Origin: Lutimonas zeaxanthinifaciens
Lineage (GTDB): Bacteria > Bacteroidota > Bacteroidia > Flavobacteriales > Flavobacteriaceae
DNA length: 64,000 bases
Direction: 5' to 3'
NCBI RefSeq assembly: GCF_030503675.1
Contig: NZ_CP129964.1
Location: 868,001-932,000, forward strand
The notes beneath the pieces are model-generated. The model worked only from the letters and a program-made list of their open reading frames with translations. It was not told the origin of the DNA and made no database searches. The translations under genes were made by a program, and so were the position numbers. Positions 5,978 through 15,547 of this stretch are shown piece by piece; the first letter of the stretch is position 1; each line of letters opens with the position of its first letter.

Positions 5978-7759
5978 ATGACTGAAAAGAAAGAAAATAA
6001 AAAAGTGATCGGTAAGGTTTATGACGTCAAGCTATTTGCGAGGCTGATGCGTTATGCGAGAAATTACAGACTACAGTTTGCAATCTCGGTGATAGCCGTG
6101 CTTTCGGTGGCTTTGCTGGCCGCTGTACGACCGGTTCTTTTGAAAACTATAATTGATGATTTCATTTTCTCAAAAAATAAAGAGCAACTTGTTATTTACA
6201 TCGGCTTAATGCTGCTTGTTCTTTGTTTTGAAGTTATATTTCAGTTTTTATTCATTTATTTTGCCAACTGGCTGGGTCAAAGTATTATAAAGGATATGAG
6301 GGTGCAGCTTTTTGAGCATCTTCTTCGCTTTAAAATGAAGTATTTCAACACTTCGGCTGTCGGAAAATTAGTAACACGTGTTGTGTCTGATATTGAAACT
6401 ATTGCAAGTGTATTCGGACAGGGCCTTTTTATGATCATATCTGACCTTTTGAAGATGCTCGTTGTGGCATTGGTCATGCTTTATATGAACTGGCAGCTGG
6501 CCTTGATCGTATTTGCGATTTTGCCAATACTGATTTTCGCGACGAAGATCTTTCAAAAAGCAATGAAGTCTGCTTTTCAGGAAGTCAGAACTGAAGTTGC
6601 CAATTTGAATAGTTTTGTTCAGGAGAGGATAACAGGTATGCGTATCATACAACTGTTTTCACGGGAGAAGATAGAATATGAAAAATTTAGAAGTATTAAT
6701 GAGAAGCACAAGAAGGCCTGGATCAGGACGGTTTGGTACAATTCAATTTTTTTCCCGATCGCAGAGATCCTTCCTTCAATAGCCATCGGCCTGGTAGTTT
6801 GGTACGGAGGATTGAACGCAGCTATGAACAATTCTGTTACAGCGGGTGAGATTATCAGTTTTATAATGATGAATAACATGTTGTTCAGGCCTTTGAGACA
6901 GATTGCCGATAAGTTCAATACCCTCCAAATGGGGATGGTGGCAGCAGAACGTGTTTTTAAAATAGTTGACGCAGAAGAGACTGAGGTGGATCAGGGTGAG
7001 ATCACAGTTGAAAATTTCAAAGGAAAAGTAAGTTTTGATGATGTCCATTTTAGCTATATCCCGGGAGAAGAGGTAATTAAAGGCATTTCATTTGATGTAA
7101 ATCCCGGGGAAACCGTGGCGATCGTTGGAGCAACAGGAGCCGGTAAATCGACAATTATTAACTTATTGAACCGTTTCTACAACATCGATAGCGGTACTAT
7201 CAAGATTGATGACGTTGTACTTTCTGATTATAACTTGCATTCTTTAAGAGCTCAAATCGCGGTGGTATTACAGGACGTATTTTTGTTTTCTGACAGTATC
7301 TTTAACAATATAACCTTAAGGGATGATTCCGTGACTCGGGAGGAGGTAGAATCTTCAGCCAAAATTATCGGGATTCACGATTTTATTATGTCTCTTCCGG
7401 GAGGATATGATTATAATGTCAAGGAAAGGGGGGTAATGCTCTCAGTTGGTCAGCGGCAATTAATTGCATTTCTGAGAGCCTCGGTCAGTAAACCCGGTAT
7501 TTTGATCCTTGATGAGGCAACATCTTCAATTGACGCTCATTCTGAGAAGCTTATTCAAGATGCCACAGAAAAAATAACAAAGAACAGAACTTCGATTATT
7601 ATCGCGCACAGACTGGCAACGATCCAGAAGGCTGATAAGATCATCGTCATGGATCAGGGAAAAATTGTAGAGCAGGGTACGCATACTGAACTACTCGAAA
7701 AGAAAGGCTATTACAGTAATTTGTATAATATCCAATTTGCGCAGAAAAAAGCCAGTTGA
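5978..7759 (+). CDS. MsbA-like ABC exporter (fused membrane and ATPase domains)
   Basis: The 593-residue protein has six predicted membrane helices in the first about 320 residues and a C-terminal nucleotide-binding domain. The latter shows a Walker A (GATGAGKS, from about 384), a Q-loop (VLQDVFLFS), the signature LSVGQ (488-492), Walker B with ILILDEATSSID and the H-loop IIAHRLAT. As a half-transporter it would act as a homodimer or heterodimer in the inner membrane, exporting lipids, peptides or drugs. The signature has Val for the usual first Gly (LSVGQ for LSGGQ), a variant seen in active exporters. It follows truA by two bases and converges on cdaA with five bases between stops. Confidence 0.9.
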   Translation: MTEKKENKKVIGKVYDVKLFARLMRYARNYRLQFAISVIAVLSVALLAAVRPVLLKTIIDDFIFSKNKEQLVIYIGLMLLVLCFEVIFQFLFIYFANWLGQSIIKDMRVQLFEHLLRFKMKYFNTSAVGKLVTRVVSDIETIASVFGQGLFMIISDLLKMLVVALVMLYMNWQLALIVFAILPILIFATKIFQKAMKSAFQEVRTEVANLNSFVQERITGMRIIQLFSREKIEYEKFRSINEKHKKAWIRTVWYNSIFFPIAEILPSIAIGLVVWYGGLNAAMNNSVTAGEIISFIMMNNMLFRPLRQIADKFNTLQMGMVAAERVFKIVDAEETEVDQGEITVENFKGKVSFDDVHFSYIPGEEVIKGISFDVNPGETVAIVGATGAGKSTIINLLNRFYNIDSGTIKIDDVVLSDYNLHSLRAQIAVVLQDVFLFSDSIFNNITLRDDSVTREEVESSAKIIGIHDFIMSLPGGYDYNVKERGVMLSVGQRQLIAFLRASVSKPGILILDEATSSIDAHSEKLIQDATEKITKNRTSIIIAHRLATIQKADKIIVMDQGKIVEQGTHTELLEKKGYYSNLYNIQFAQKKAS

Positions 7760-7764
7760 TAGGC

Positions 7765-8550
7765 CTAATAATTGAGGTCGTCTTTGATCAGTTCGGTCAA
7801 TTCAGAAAAATCTTCATAGAGTATAAAAGCGCCATTATTGATATAGGAAACCTGCCCTGATTCTTCAGAAACAATAAGAGCAAGTGCATCGGTTCTTGTG
7901 GTGATCCCAAGCCCGGCTCTGTGTCTCAATCCAAAATGAGCAGGAATTTCAATGGTATTCTCAATAGGAAGGATGACCCGGCTTGCCGTGATAATATTGT
8001 TTTCCACAACGATGGCTCCATCATGCAGTGGGCTGTTTTTATAAAATATACTTTTTAGAATGGGCTTATTCACTTTAATCTCCATTTCATCCCCGGTCAT
8101 TTTAACAAATTCCAGGCTATTGTTCCTTTTTAAAACAATCTGTGCACCCGTTTTGATTTTACCCATTTCCTCACAGAATTGGACAATGTCATCAATGTGA
8201 TTATTAGCGGCTATTTCTGTTCGAAAAAATTTGAAATTCTTTAAAATCCCTTTTTTAGAGGCTATATTGGTTGATCCAACCATTAAAAGGAATTTCCTTA
8301 TCTCCTGTTGAAATACAATGATTAGCGCAATAAAACCACCTCCAAGAAACTTGCCCAGAATATCACTAAGAAGTTCCATTTCAAGTGCCTGTGTAAGTTT
8401 CCAGATCAAATAGATGATAGCGATTCCGATGAATATGTTGATGGCAGCGGTACCTCGAATTAATCGGAATATATAAAAAAGCAAAACAGCAACTAAAACG
8501 ATGTCAAGAATATCTAAGAAGCTGATGTTTAAAAAAGTAATTTGATCCAA
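7765..8550 (-). CDS. cdaA: Diadenylate cyclase CdaA
   Basis: The 261-residue protein has three N-terminal membrane helices (about 12-30, 35-52 and 66-84) followed by a DAC domain with both diagnostic motifs, DGA (177-179) and RHR (209-211). It condenses two ATP into cyclic di-AMP, the messenger controlling potassium and osmotic balance. It is the last gene of a minus-strand run LOG-folP-lipoprotein-cdaA. Two c-di-AMP-linked potassium genes, trkA and trkH, lie about 13 kb away, but no functional link between the loci is visible in the sequence. Confidence 0.93.
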   Translation of the reverse strand: MDQITFLNISFLDILDIVLVAVLLFYIFRLIRGTAAINIFIGIAIIYLIWKLTQALEMELLSDILGKFLGGGFIALIIVFQQEIRKFLLMVGSTNIASKKGILKNFKFFRTEIAANNHIDDIVQFCEEMGKIKTGAQIVLKRNNSLEFVKMTGDEMEIKVNKPILKSIFYKNSPLHDGAIVVENNIITASRVILPIENTIEIPAHFGLRHRAGLGITTRTDALALIVSEESGQVSYINNGAFILYEDFSELTELIKDDLNY

Positions 8551-8578
8551 TCTGAGCTAGTTTTTGTAAATGTATGAA

Positions 8579-9265
8579 TTATTTTACAGTAAGTAAATAC
8601 TCTGTTGAAGACGTGTTTATTTCATTTTCATTTAAGAGAGCCTTTAGACTTAAATAATCCTGATAACAGGTTTCTCCGCTGTATTGAAGAATGAAAACAG
8701 GCTCCTTGTACTCTGTCTTTCCGGCCTTGGAAGATCGTTGTATCCGATTAAGAATTTCTCCAATTGAATCCCTGGCAAGGATCTGATTGTTGATTTCCAA
8801 TGATTTTCCTCTAAGCTTTAATATTACGATGTCCTTCTCTGCTGATGAAAGTTCATCAGAAAGATTCTCCATATCGACTATGCTAAAGTTGGTCTGTGAG
8901 AAGGGGAGCAGTGATATTTTCTTTCCCGATAAGTCGGCATAACTGAAATAACTTTCCATATCTCCTTTTTTATGCATGGAAGGTTTGTTTTTATTTTCCT
9001 GCATTTTGATTAGCAGGGGCAGGACATCTTTCATGGGGAGCCTTTTGTCAATATTATAGATCCAATGCGTATTGATGATTTTGTTATTCTTATTCAGCCT
9101 TGGAACGATGCCGGCGTTGGTACTGTCTCTGAAGATCCAGATACTGGAGTGATTTTGAATTTCTGAAAGCCCGGGACTATTGATCAGTGGTAACTGAATT
9201 TCTTGCTTTTTACAAGCCGTAAACCCAGCTAGCAATAAAAGAAATATGACTATTTTTTTATTCAT
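8579..9265 (-). CDS. Lipoprotein of unknown function between folP and cdaA
   Basis: The 228-residue protein begins with a lipoprotein signal (hydrophobic core, then LLAGFTACKK with Cys18 as lipidation site). The mature part has no motif I can name. Its last about 70 residues alternate beta and helix segments in a way reminiscent of the periplasmic domain of ExbD/TolR, a weak resemblance only. It overlaps the end of folP by four bases and lies 28 bases before cdaA, so the three genes are almost certainly cotranscribed. Confidence 0.75.
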   Translation of the reverse strand: MNKKIVIFLLLLAGFTACKKQEIQLPLINSPGLSEIQNHSSIWIFRDSTNAGIVPRLNKNNKIINTHWIYNIDKRLPMKDVLPLLIKMQENKNKPSMHKKGDMESYFSYADLSGKKISLLPFSQTNFSIVDMENLSDELSSAEKDIVILKLRGKSLEINNQILARDSIGEILNRIQRSSKAGKTEYKEPVFILQYSGETCYQDYLSLKALLNENEINTSSTEYLLTVK

Positions 9266-10101
9266 GGAGATACTTGGGAATCTTTCATTTTTTGAGTTAT
9301 CTCAATGGCTTCTACCGCTTCTTTGATGTCATGAACCCTCAGGATCCTGGCTCCCTTTAAAAGTGCGATGGTATTTGCCACCGTGGTTGCATTTAAAGCG
9401 TTTTCAGGTTTTATGTCAAGTAATCGATAAAGCATTGATTTTCGAGATATACCGGTAAGGATTGGCAGGTTGAGAGTCTCCAGCAGGTCGAGTTTACCTA
9501 AAAGTTCATAATTCTGCAGTAGATTCTTACTAAATCCAAAACCCGGATCTAGGATCAAGTCGTTAACTCCCATTTGACGTAATTCAAAAATTTTTTCAGA
9601 AAAATAGAAAATCATTTCCTTGACCAGATTTGTATAGGAGGTATGTTGCTGCATGGTTTGCGGAGAACCCTTCATATGCATCAACACATAGGGTACCTGT
9701 AATTCAGCAATTGTCCGAAACATTTCCGGGTCTAATTCGCCTCCAGAGATATCATTGACCATGCATGCGCCGTATTTAACTGCCTCTCGGGCAATTCGGC
9801 TACGAAACGTGTCAACAGAAATTCTGGTTTCTGGAAATTCTTTTAGGATTGCCCTTAATGGTGCAATAAGCCTCTTCTGTTCTTCTTCTTCGGATATGTT
9901 TTTGGCATTTGGCCGCGAAGAGTAGGCTCCTAGATCGATAAAATCAGCCCCTTCGCCAACCATTTTCTGAACCTGGTTCAGGATTGAGGCTTCATTATTG
10001 TATTTGCCCCCGTCATAAAATGAATCAGGAGTAAGGTTCAGGATTCCCATGACCTTTGGCCGGCTTAGATCGATTAATTCACCTTTACAATTGATATACA
10101 T
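9262..10101 (-). CDS. folP: Dihydropteroate synthase
   Basis: The 279-residue protein carries the whole family signature set: MGILNLTPDSF (from about 18), VNDISGGE, MHMKGSPQTMQ, ILDPGFGFSKN, ILTGISRKS and RVHDIKEAVEA. It joins 6-hydroxymethyl-dihydropterin pyrophosphate to p-aminobenzoate in folate synthesis and is the sulfonamide target. Length is normal. It lies 11 bases after the LOG-family gene and overlaps the lipoprotein gene by four bases. Confidence 0.95.
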   Translation of the reverse strand: MYINCKGELIDLSRPKVMGILNLTPDSFYDGGKYNNEASILNQVQKMVGEGADFIDLGAYSSRPNAKNISEEEEQKRLIAPLRAILKEFPETRISVDTFRSRIAREAVKYGACMVNDISGGELDPEMFRTIAELQVPYVLMHMKGSPQTMQQHTSYTNLVKEMIFYFSEKIFELRQMGVNDLILDPGFGFSKNLLQNYELLGKLDLLETLNLPILTGISRKSMLYRLLDIKPENALNATTVANTIALLKGARILRVHDIKEAVEAIEITQKMKDSQVSP

Positions 10102-10112
10102 AGTGAATAGGT

Positions 10113-10697
10113 TTACCTGCTTGCTACCTTATTGATTACTTCTACCACTATTGGTGCCTGGTATGCCTGCATTTTATTTATTAATTCTTCAACATTGTCG
10201 CTAATGATGATCATATCTCGATTCTCTCTTTTTAAAAAGCCTTCTTCGACCATGTGATCCAATTGAAGCAGCGTGTGTTTGAAAAAATTGTTGGTATTTA
10301 AAATACCTATTGCCTTTCTTTCAATTCCAAGCTGGCCCAGGGTAAGGGCCTCAAAAATCTCATCCAGTGTACCAAAACCACCGGGTAGGGCAATATACCC
10401 ATCTACTAATTTACTGATCCTAACCTTTCTTTTCGACATTTTTCGAGTAACGATCATCTGTGAAATTTTAGCGTGTGCTACTTCCTCATGTTTTAACATA
10501 CCCGGAATCACACCAATGACCTCGGCTTTATTCCTGATCATTGTATCTGCAATGGCTCCCATAATACCAATTTTCCCCCCTCCATAAACCAGGCCAATCC
10601 CTTTTTTTGAAAAATGCTCGCCCAATTCTACCGCAGCCTCCGCATAATCTTTTTTAAAGCCTTTACTCGAGCCACAAAAAACAGCAATTCTTTTCAT
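10113..10697 (-). CDS. LOG-family (TIGR00730) nucleotide phosphoribohydrolase
   Basis: The 194-residue protein has a Rossmann fold with the family motifs VFCGSSKG near the start, GGGKIGIMG (about 40-48) and PGGFGTLDEIFEALT (about 105-119), the last holding the catalytic Glu. Members cleave AMP or cytokinin riboside monophosphate at the N-glycosidic bond. It heads the LOG-folP-lipoprotein-cdaA operon. The natural role in Bacteroidota is unsettled. Confidence 0.88.
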   Translation of the reverse strand: MKRIAVFCGSSKGFKKDYAEAAVELGEHFSKKGIGLVYGGGKIGIMGAIADTMIRNKAEVIGVIPGMLKHEEVAHAKISQMIVTRKMSKRKVRISKLVDGYIALPGGFGTLDEIFEALTLGQLGIERKAIGILNTNNFFKHTLLQLDHMVEEGFLKRENRDMIIISDNVEELINKMQAYQAPIVVEVINKVASR

Positions 10698-10815
10698 TTT
10701 ACAGGGATTTTAAGGATATATATTTTTGTAAAAATAAGGAAACCGAAGATATTATATCATGAGATTTTTATAAATTCGTTTCCACATTAATTTAATACTT
10801 CTGATTTCAAAATAC

Positions 10816-11352
10816 ATGCAGAATACGTCCAAGCAATATGATGAAGTGACGGCAAAGTGTCGATCACTCTTCATAAACAAAATGAGTGATTATGGGAGCG
10901 CCTGGAGAATACTGAGACTTCCTTCCTTAACAGATCAGATTTTTATTAAAGCACAGCGCATACGTCAGTTACAAGAAAATAAAACCAGGAAAGTAGATGA
11001 AGGAGAAGCTCCTGAATTTATTGGGATTATTAATTATTCAATTATGGCTCTTATTCAGTTAGAGGAAGGAGTCGCTGAGCAACCGGATATTGATGTGGAA
11101 AAAGCAACGGAACTTTATGACAAACATATTGCTCAGACCAAGGCACTGATGGAAAATAAGAATCATGATTACGGAGAAGCCTGGAGAGATATGCGAATCA
11201 GTTCGCTTACTGATCTGATACTTCAGAAATTGCTGAGAGTGAAGCAAATTGAAGATAATGAAGGTAAAACGATTGTATCTGAAGGAATAGATGCGAACTA
11301 CCAGGATATGATCAATTATGCAATTTTTGCTCTGATACTAATGGACGAATAA
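10816..11352 (+). CDS. DUF1599 (nucleotide modification-associated) protein with two repeats
   Basis: The 178-residue protein consists of two copies of one module. Residues about 17-75 and 108-176 share DYGxAWR, then (L/S)SLTDxI, LRVKQI or QRIRQL, and IINYSIxAL or MINYAIFAL. This internally duplicated form is usual for DUF1599 in Bacteroidota. The family is thought to relate to nucleotide metabolism; no activity is established. It starts divergently from the LOG gene and lies 12 bases before the DoxX-like gene. Confidence 0.85.
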   Translation: MQNTSKQYDEVTAKCRSLFINKMSDYGSAWRILRLPSLTDQIFIKAQRIRQLQENKTRKVDEGEAPEFIGIINYSIMALIQLEEGVAEQPDIDVEKATELYDKHIAQTKALMENKNHDYGEAWRDMRISSLTDLILQKLLRVKQIEDNEGKTIVSEGIDANYQDMINYAIFALILMDE

Positions 11353-11364
11353 TTAGATACCTTT

Positions 11365-12465
11365 ATGAATATACTTAGCCAAATTATAAGATTTATAGTC
11401 TCAGTTACCTTTATTTTCTCTGGTTTCGTAAAGTTGGTTGACCCTTTGGGTTCAGCTTATAAGTTTGAAGAATATTTTGGGGCGGATGTGCTTAATCTTG
11501 AGTTTTTAAGCCCATTTGCACTGGAGTTTTCCATAGTATTGATTTTAGCTGAAATTATGCTCGGGGTCATGCTTTTGGTTGGGTTCAAACCGAAATTTAC
11601 AGTTTGGAGTTTGTTTGGGATATCTCTGGTATTTTTATTTTTAACATGGTATTCAGCTTATTACAATAAGGTTACAGACTGTGGTTGTTTTGGAGATGCC
11701 ATAACACTTACACCCTGGGAAACTTTTTACAAGAATATCATTCTTATTGTGTTTGTGATCTATTTACTGATAAGGGTATACGATATTCAATCCCTATTCT
11801 CGGATATTTTTGCGAAGCGAGTCAGTTTGATTTCAATGCTGGTTTTTGTAGGAATCATTATTTATGTATTAAGATATCTCCCTATTGTTGATTTCAGGGC
11901 CTATGCTATAGGAAAAAGTATTCCAGAAGGAATGATGATTCCTGAGGATGCAGAAAAACCTGTTTTTGAGGATACCTGGATCTACAATGTTGATGGGGAG
12001 GACAGGGTCTTTACTACCGAAGAAAAACCATGGAATATAGAAGGAGCAACATTTGTTGACCGGAAGACCAGAACCTTAAAAGAAGGATATGTTCCCCCTA
12101 TACATGATTTTACCATGGAAAGGGAAGGAGAGGATCTTACGGAGCAGCTCATGCAAAAGGAAAAGCTAATGCTTATTGTGGCTTACAACCTCAGAAAATC
12201 GAATGAAGAGGGTTTTAAGAATATCAAATCCTTGTCGGAAAGAGCTTTAGAAAAGGGATTTACCGTATATTGTTTTTCAGCATCAACTTTAGAAGATTAT
12301 GAGGTTGTAAAAAACAAATTTCAGTTGGAATTTGATCTCTTATTTTGTGATGAAACAACACTGAAGACCATAGTAAGGTCGAATCCCGGAATTGTTACTT
12401 TGAATAAGGGAACCATTACCGGAAAATGGTCCTGGAGGCAAGCTGAGCGTGTAACTTTAGATTAG
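11365..12465 (+). CDS. BT_3928-type protein: DoxX-like membrane domain with thioredoxin-like tail
   Basis: The 366-residue protein has four N-terminal membrane helices (within about 5-130), a cysteine-containing loop (DCGCFGD, near 110-117), a further hydrophobic helix (about 150-170) and a soluble C-terminal region resembling a thioredoxin fold without a CxxC. The DoxX/MauE-like domain and loop cysteines suggest a membrane redox role. DUF1599 followed by this gene is a recurrent Bacteroidota pair. crcB follows directly. Confidence 0.8.
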   Translation: MNILSQIIRFIVSVTFIFSGFVKLVDPLGSAYKFEEYFGADVLNLEFLSPFALEFSIVLILAEIMLGVMLLVGFKPKFTVWSLFGISLVFLFLTWYSAYYNKVTDCGCFGDAITLTPWETFYKNIILIVFVIYLLIRVYDIQSLFSDIFAKRVSLISMLVFVGIIIYVLRYLPIVDFRAYAIGKSIPEGMMIPEDAEKPVFEDTWIYNVDGEDRVFTTEEKPWNIEGATFVDRKTRTLKEGYVPPIHDFTMEREGEDLTEQLMQKEKLMLIVAYNLRKSNEEGFKNIKSLSERALEKGFTVYCFSASTLEDYEVVKNKFQLEFDLLFCDETTLKTIVRSNPGIVTLNKGTITGKWSWRQAERVTLD

Positions 12466-12471
12466 GTGGTC

Positions 12472-12843
12472 ATGAAACAGGTGTTATTGGTATTTATAGG
12501 AGGAGGACTTGGTAGCGTTGCACGTTATCTCATTAGTTTGAAACTCAATAATTTTGAAAATGCCATACCTTACGGTACTCTTTTGGCCAATATTCTGGGT
12601 AGCCTTTTAATAGGAATAATTTTTGGATATTCTGCAAAAAGCGGATACTTGAATGAAAACCATTCCCTTTTGCTGGCAACCGGATTCTGCGGAGGGTTTA
12701 CCACATTCTCTACTTTTGCTTATGAAAATCATGTTTATATCAAGGGAGGTGACTATTTTGGCTTGCTACCCTATCTTATAGCCACTTTTATTCTGGCGAT
12801 TTCTGCCGTATTTCTCGGGATGTACGTTTCGAAATTTCTTTAA
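12472..12843 (+). CDS. crcB: Fluoride channel CrcB/Fluc
   Basis: The 123-residue protein has four membrane helices and the family motifs GGxLGSVARY-like (GGGLGSVARYLIS), NILGSLLIG and GFCGGFTTFSTF, the last lining the fluoride pore. Fluc channels are dual-topology dimers that expel fluoride passively. I chose ATG at 12472; GTG at 12466 adds two residues and abuts the previous stop. No fluoride riboswitch precedes it, since the gap is only six bases. It converges on and overlaps the next gene by four bases. Confidence 0.93.
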   Translation: MKQVLLVFIGGGLGSVARYLISLKLNNFENAIPYGTLLANILGSLLIGIIFGYSAKSGYLNENHSLLLATGFCGGFTTFSTFAYENHVYIKGGDYFGLLPYLIATFILAISAVFLGMYVSKFL

Positions 12844-13445
12844 TGACCCTTAAACGATTTTACCCCGGCCTGGATTCTAACATTGAGATGATTATTTTTT
12901 GGAGGAACAGGACAAGAGTATTTACTGTTGTAGGCACAGTAGGGGTTATAAGCCTGATTAAAATCAATTTCGATAGTCTTTCCTTTCGGAATATTAAGGT
13001 CTAAATATCTGCCACCACCATAGGACCCTTCTCCGTTGGTAAGGTCTGTAAATGGCAGAAAAAGATAATCTTCATACTCTGGAGTGAGCATTAATTTTTC
13101 ATTTTGATAGATTTCCAGGGTATGCTGTTTTCCGTTAAGTTCAAATTTAGCGGTAGCATACAAGCGATAAACAGGAAGCCTGTCTGTTGTGGTCTTCATT
13201 TTAAAAGGTTTACTGTCTTCATGAAAAGTCAGGGAAGCTGTAACTATGTATGCACTGTCTATCGGATAGAATTCCAGAGATTTAAAATTGGCAAAGTCCT
13301 CTTCGGTCAATGGAGATTCTTGTTTGCTTGAAAATTCTTTGTTCAGATTCTGCTGGAATTTCTTCGCATTTTTAAACTTATTCGTTTCTTGAGCAAAGGT
13401 GAGAGAGAAAAAGAAAAAGGAAACGAGAAATAAAATATTCTTCAT
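12840..13445 (-). CDS. DUF1684 exported protein
   Basis: The 201-residue protein has an N-terminal signal peptide ending near residue 18 (FSLTFAQ). The DUF1684 core follows: YRLYATAKFELNGK, then FLPFTDLTNGEGSYGGGRY, then FNQAYNPYCAYNSKYSCP near the C-terminus. The last stretch, with its paired cysteines, is strongly diagnostic. The biochemical role is unknown. A clear promoter lies just upstream (13461-13492). Confidence 0.85.
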   Translation of the reverse strand: MKNILFLVSFFFFSLTFAQETNKFKNAKKFQQNLNKEFSSKQESPLTEEDFANFKSLEFYPIDSAYIVTASLTFHEDSKPFKMKTTTDRLPVYRLYATAKFELNGKQHTLEIYQNEKLMLTPEYEDYLFLPFTDLTNGEGSYGGGRYLDLNIPKGKTIEIDFNQAYNPYCAYNSKYSCPVPPKNNHLNVRIQAGVKSFKGH

Positions 13446-13460
13446 GGATGTATTTTAAAT

Positions 13461-13492
13461 CAAATATACCTATAAAATTCTGAAGATGTCAA
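13461..13492 (-). promoter_or_regulatory. Predicted promoter of the DUF1684 gene
   Basis: On the minus strand the -7 element TATATTTG (13461-13468) is 21 bases from a -33 TTG (13490-13492). The predicted transcription start would be within about ten bases of the ATG, giving a very short leader. Confidence 0.5.
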
Positions 13493-13564
13493 GACCTTAT
13501 TCCCTTATAGAAACAATTGATTAAATTAAATTTTAAAAGTAATCAGAAAGCATATCTTTACTGA

Positions 13565-14755
13565 ATGTTTAAGAAACTCATAAAACCCTATCAGGGATTA
13601 TCAAGAGAAGTTTGGTACCTTGCACTTACCACCCTGATTAACAGGACGGGCGCCATGGTACTTCCGTTTCTCTCATTATACCTGGCCAATTTTCTCGAAT
13701 TTACCGTACCTCAGGTGGGATGGGTGATGTCTTTTTATGGTTTTGGTTCAGTAGCCGGTGTATTTCTGGGAGGGAAGTTGTCAGACAAAGTAGGATACTA
13801 TAAAGTGATGTATATAAGTCTTTTAAGTACGGGAATTGTATTTTTTGCACTTCAGTATGTCACTGATTTCTCTCTTTTTTGTTTGGGAATATTTTCATTG
13901 ACACTGGTTGCGGATGCATTCAGGCCTGCAGTTTGGGTGGCCTTGGATGACTATAGCAAACAAGAGAACAGAACGCGATCCGTTACCTTGATTCGACTGG
14001 CCATTAATCTGGGTTTTTCGATGGGGCCGGCGCTGGGCGGACTTCTTATTACTTATGTAAGTTATCAAAGTCTTTTTTGGGTCGATGCTTTGACCTGCTT
14101 TATCGCAGGATTGATTATCATAAAATATTTAAGACAAAAAACACAGGTTAAAAAAGAAGAAGAGGAAGAGATCAAGCTTAAAAAGTCGCCTTACAAAGAC
14201 GGAAGATACCTGATTTTTTGGTTCGCCATGTTTTTGATCGGCTTTACTTTTATGCAGTATTTTTCTACGATTCCGCTCTATTACAGTCAACAGCTTGGAC
14301 TCAATGAGGATAAAATCGGGCTGATGCTCGCTATGAACGGATTTCTGATCTTTCTGCTCGAAATGCCCGTGGTAAATTCTCTGGAAAAGGGAAAACTCGA
14401 TAATCTGAAAATAGTTATTGCAGGAACCTTTTTGCTCATGTTAAGTTTTTTTGTGATTTCGGTCAGCCCGTTCCTCGGACTGGCGATTGTTGGAATTATT
14501 TTTATGACTTTTGGAGAGATGCTGGGATTCCCGTTTTCAAATTCCTATGCCCTTGACAGATCAAAACGCGGCAATCAGGGAGCTTATATGGCCATGTACA
14601 GTATGTCGTTTTCATTTGCACATATTCTTGGGCCAAATCTTGGTATGCAATTTTCTTCTGCTTTTGGGTTTGAATCTACCTGGGTACTGATGGGTGCAAT
14701 TTGTTTTGTTGCCTGTATCATTCTTCTCGTTTTGCAGCGAAAAGAGGCTGTTTAA
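13565..14755 (+). CDS. Major facilitator superfamily transporter
   Basis: The 396-residue protein has about twelve membrane helices, the MFS loop 2-3 motif (GGKLSDKVGYYKV, near 76-88) and a charged central cytoplasmic loop (a run of Lys and Glu near 195-210). It resembles the MdtH/YttB-like drug and metabolite exporters, but the substrate cannot be read from sequence. A candidate -7 element TATCTTTA (13553-13560) lies immediately before the ATG, which would give an almost leaderless mRNA. Confidence 0.85.
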   Translation: MFKKLIKPYQGLSREVWYLALTTLINRTGAMVLPFLSLYLANFLEFTVPQVGWVMSFYGFGSVAGVFLGGKLSDKVGYYKVMYISLLSTGIVFFALQYVTDFSLFCLGIFSLTLVADAFRPAVWVALDDYSKQENRTRSVTLIRLAINLGFSMGPALGGLLITYVSYQSLFWVDALTCFIAGLIIIKYLRQKTQVKKEEEEEIKLKKSPYKDGRYLIFWFAMFLIGFTFMQYFSTIPLYYSQQLGLNEDKIGLMLAMNGFLIFLLEMPVVNSLEKGKLDNLKIVIAGTFLLMLSFFVISVSPFLGLAIVGIIFMTFGEMLGFPFSNSYALDRSKRGNQGAYMAMYSMSFSFAHILGPNLGMQFSSAFGFESTWVLMGAICFVACIILLVLQRKEAV

Positions 14756-14785
14756 CACAATGAAATTAGGGGGCTTTTCAGGACT

Positions 14786-15499
14786 TTAGCCAGAGGTGAT
14801 CCTTGCCAGAAAATCGTAATGAGGCCCCTGTACTACCAGTTCGCATTTCAGATTCTGAAGGGAGGCCTGATGTTGAAGATTATAGAAGTCAATATATAAC
14901 CAGGGATAGGTGCCACTTCTTACACCTTTGTATTCAGATTCAAAAAGAACTTCACCGTAATAATTGTCAAGTTCCGGGATATCGATAATCCCTTGGTCAT
15001 CTTCAAACATATAAATGATATCTGATGAGTCTATAAGTATCTGACCGTTGGTTTGCAACAAACTTTTTAAATGTTCTAAAAAGCCTGGGACATTATTCAT
15101 TGAACCACAAATACCCGCCCCATTCATCAAAGATAAAATCGTATCAAATTTTTCATTTTTTATATTCCAAAGATCTTTTACTTCGGCCTGAGCTAATCCC
15201 CTTTGCCTGCAGGTCCAGATTGCACCTTCCGAGATATCAATCGGTCTTACCTTGAGGCCTTTATCCTGAAGATAGAGTGAATGGCTGCCTGCACCACAGC
15301 CGAGATCCAAAACTTTTCCAAAGGACATTTGCAACGCGGTCTGTTCTATTTCAGGCATATCCTGAAATTTTCTGAACAGATAAGACGTGGGTAATTCATC
15401 CCAGCCCCCCACCGAGGAGTAGGTTTTTATAATCGCATTTTCACCGTTGAAGTAATCTTTAATGGCCTGACCAAAAACGTCTTTTAGTTCCGTTGTCAT
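14786..15499 (-). CDS. Class I SAM-dependent methyltransferase
   Basis: The 237-residue protein shows the SAM-binding motif I VLDLGCGAGSHSLYL (about 63-77), an acidic residue at the end of strand 2 (RPIDIS) and a motif IV-like segment (FDTILSLMNGAGICG). These define a Rossmann-fold methyltransferase. Substrate and pathway are not evident. It lies after the CocE-type hydrolase gene on the same strand, 48 bases away, and could share its transcript. Confidence 0.85.
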   Translation of the reverse strand: MTTELKDVFGQAIKDYFNGENAIIKTYSSVGGWDELPTSYLFRKFQDMPEIEQTALQMSFGKVLDLGCGAGSHSLYLQDKGLKVRPIDISEGAIWTCRQRGLAQAEVKDLWNIKNEKFDTILSLMNGAGICGSMNNVPGFLEHLKSLLQTNGQILIDSSDIIYMFEDDQGIIDIPELDNYYGEVLFESEYKGVRSGTYPWLYIDFYNLQHQASLQNLKCELVVQGPHYDFLARITSG

Positions 15500-15547
15500 C
15501 TGCGTTGAAAATCAAAGTTCAATATTCAATGAATCACTGTTATTTTT

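Noticed and set aside
12460-12471. Fluoride riboswitch before crcB
   Set aside because: Only six bases separate crcB from the preceding stop codon, so no riboswitch fits.
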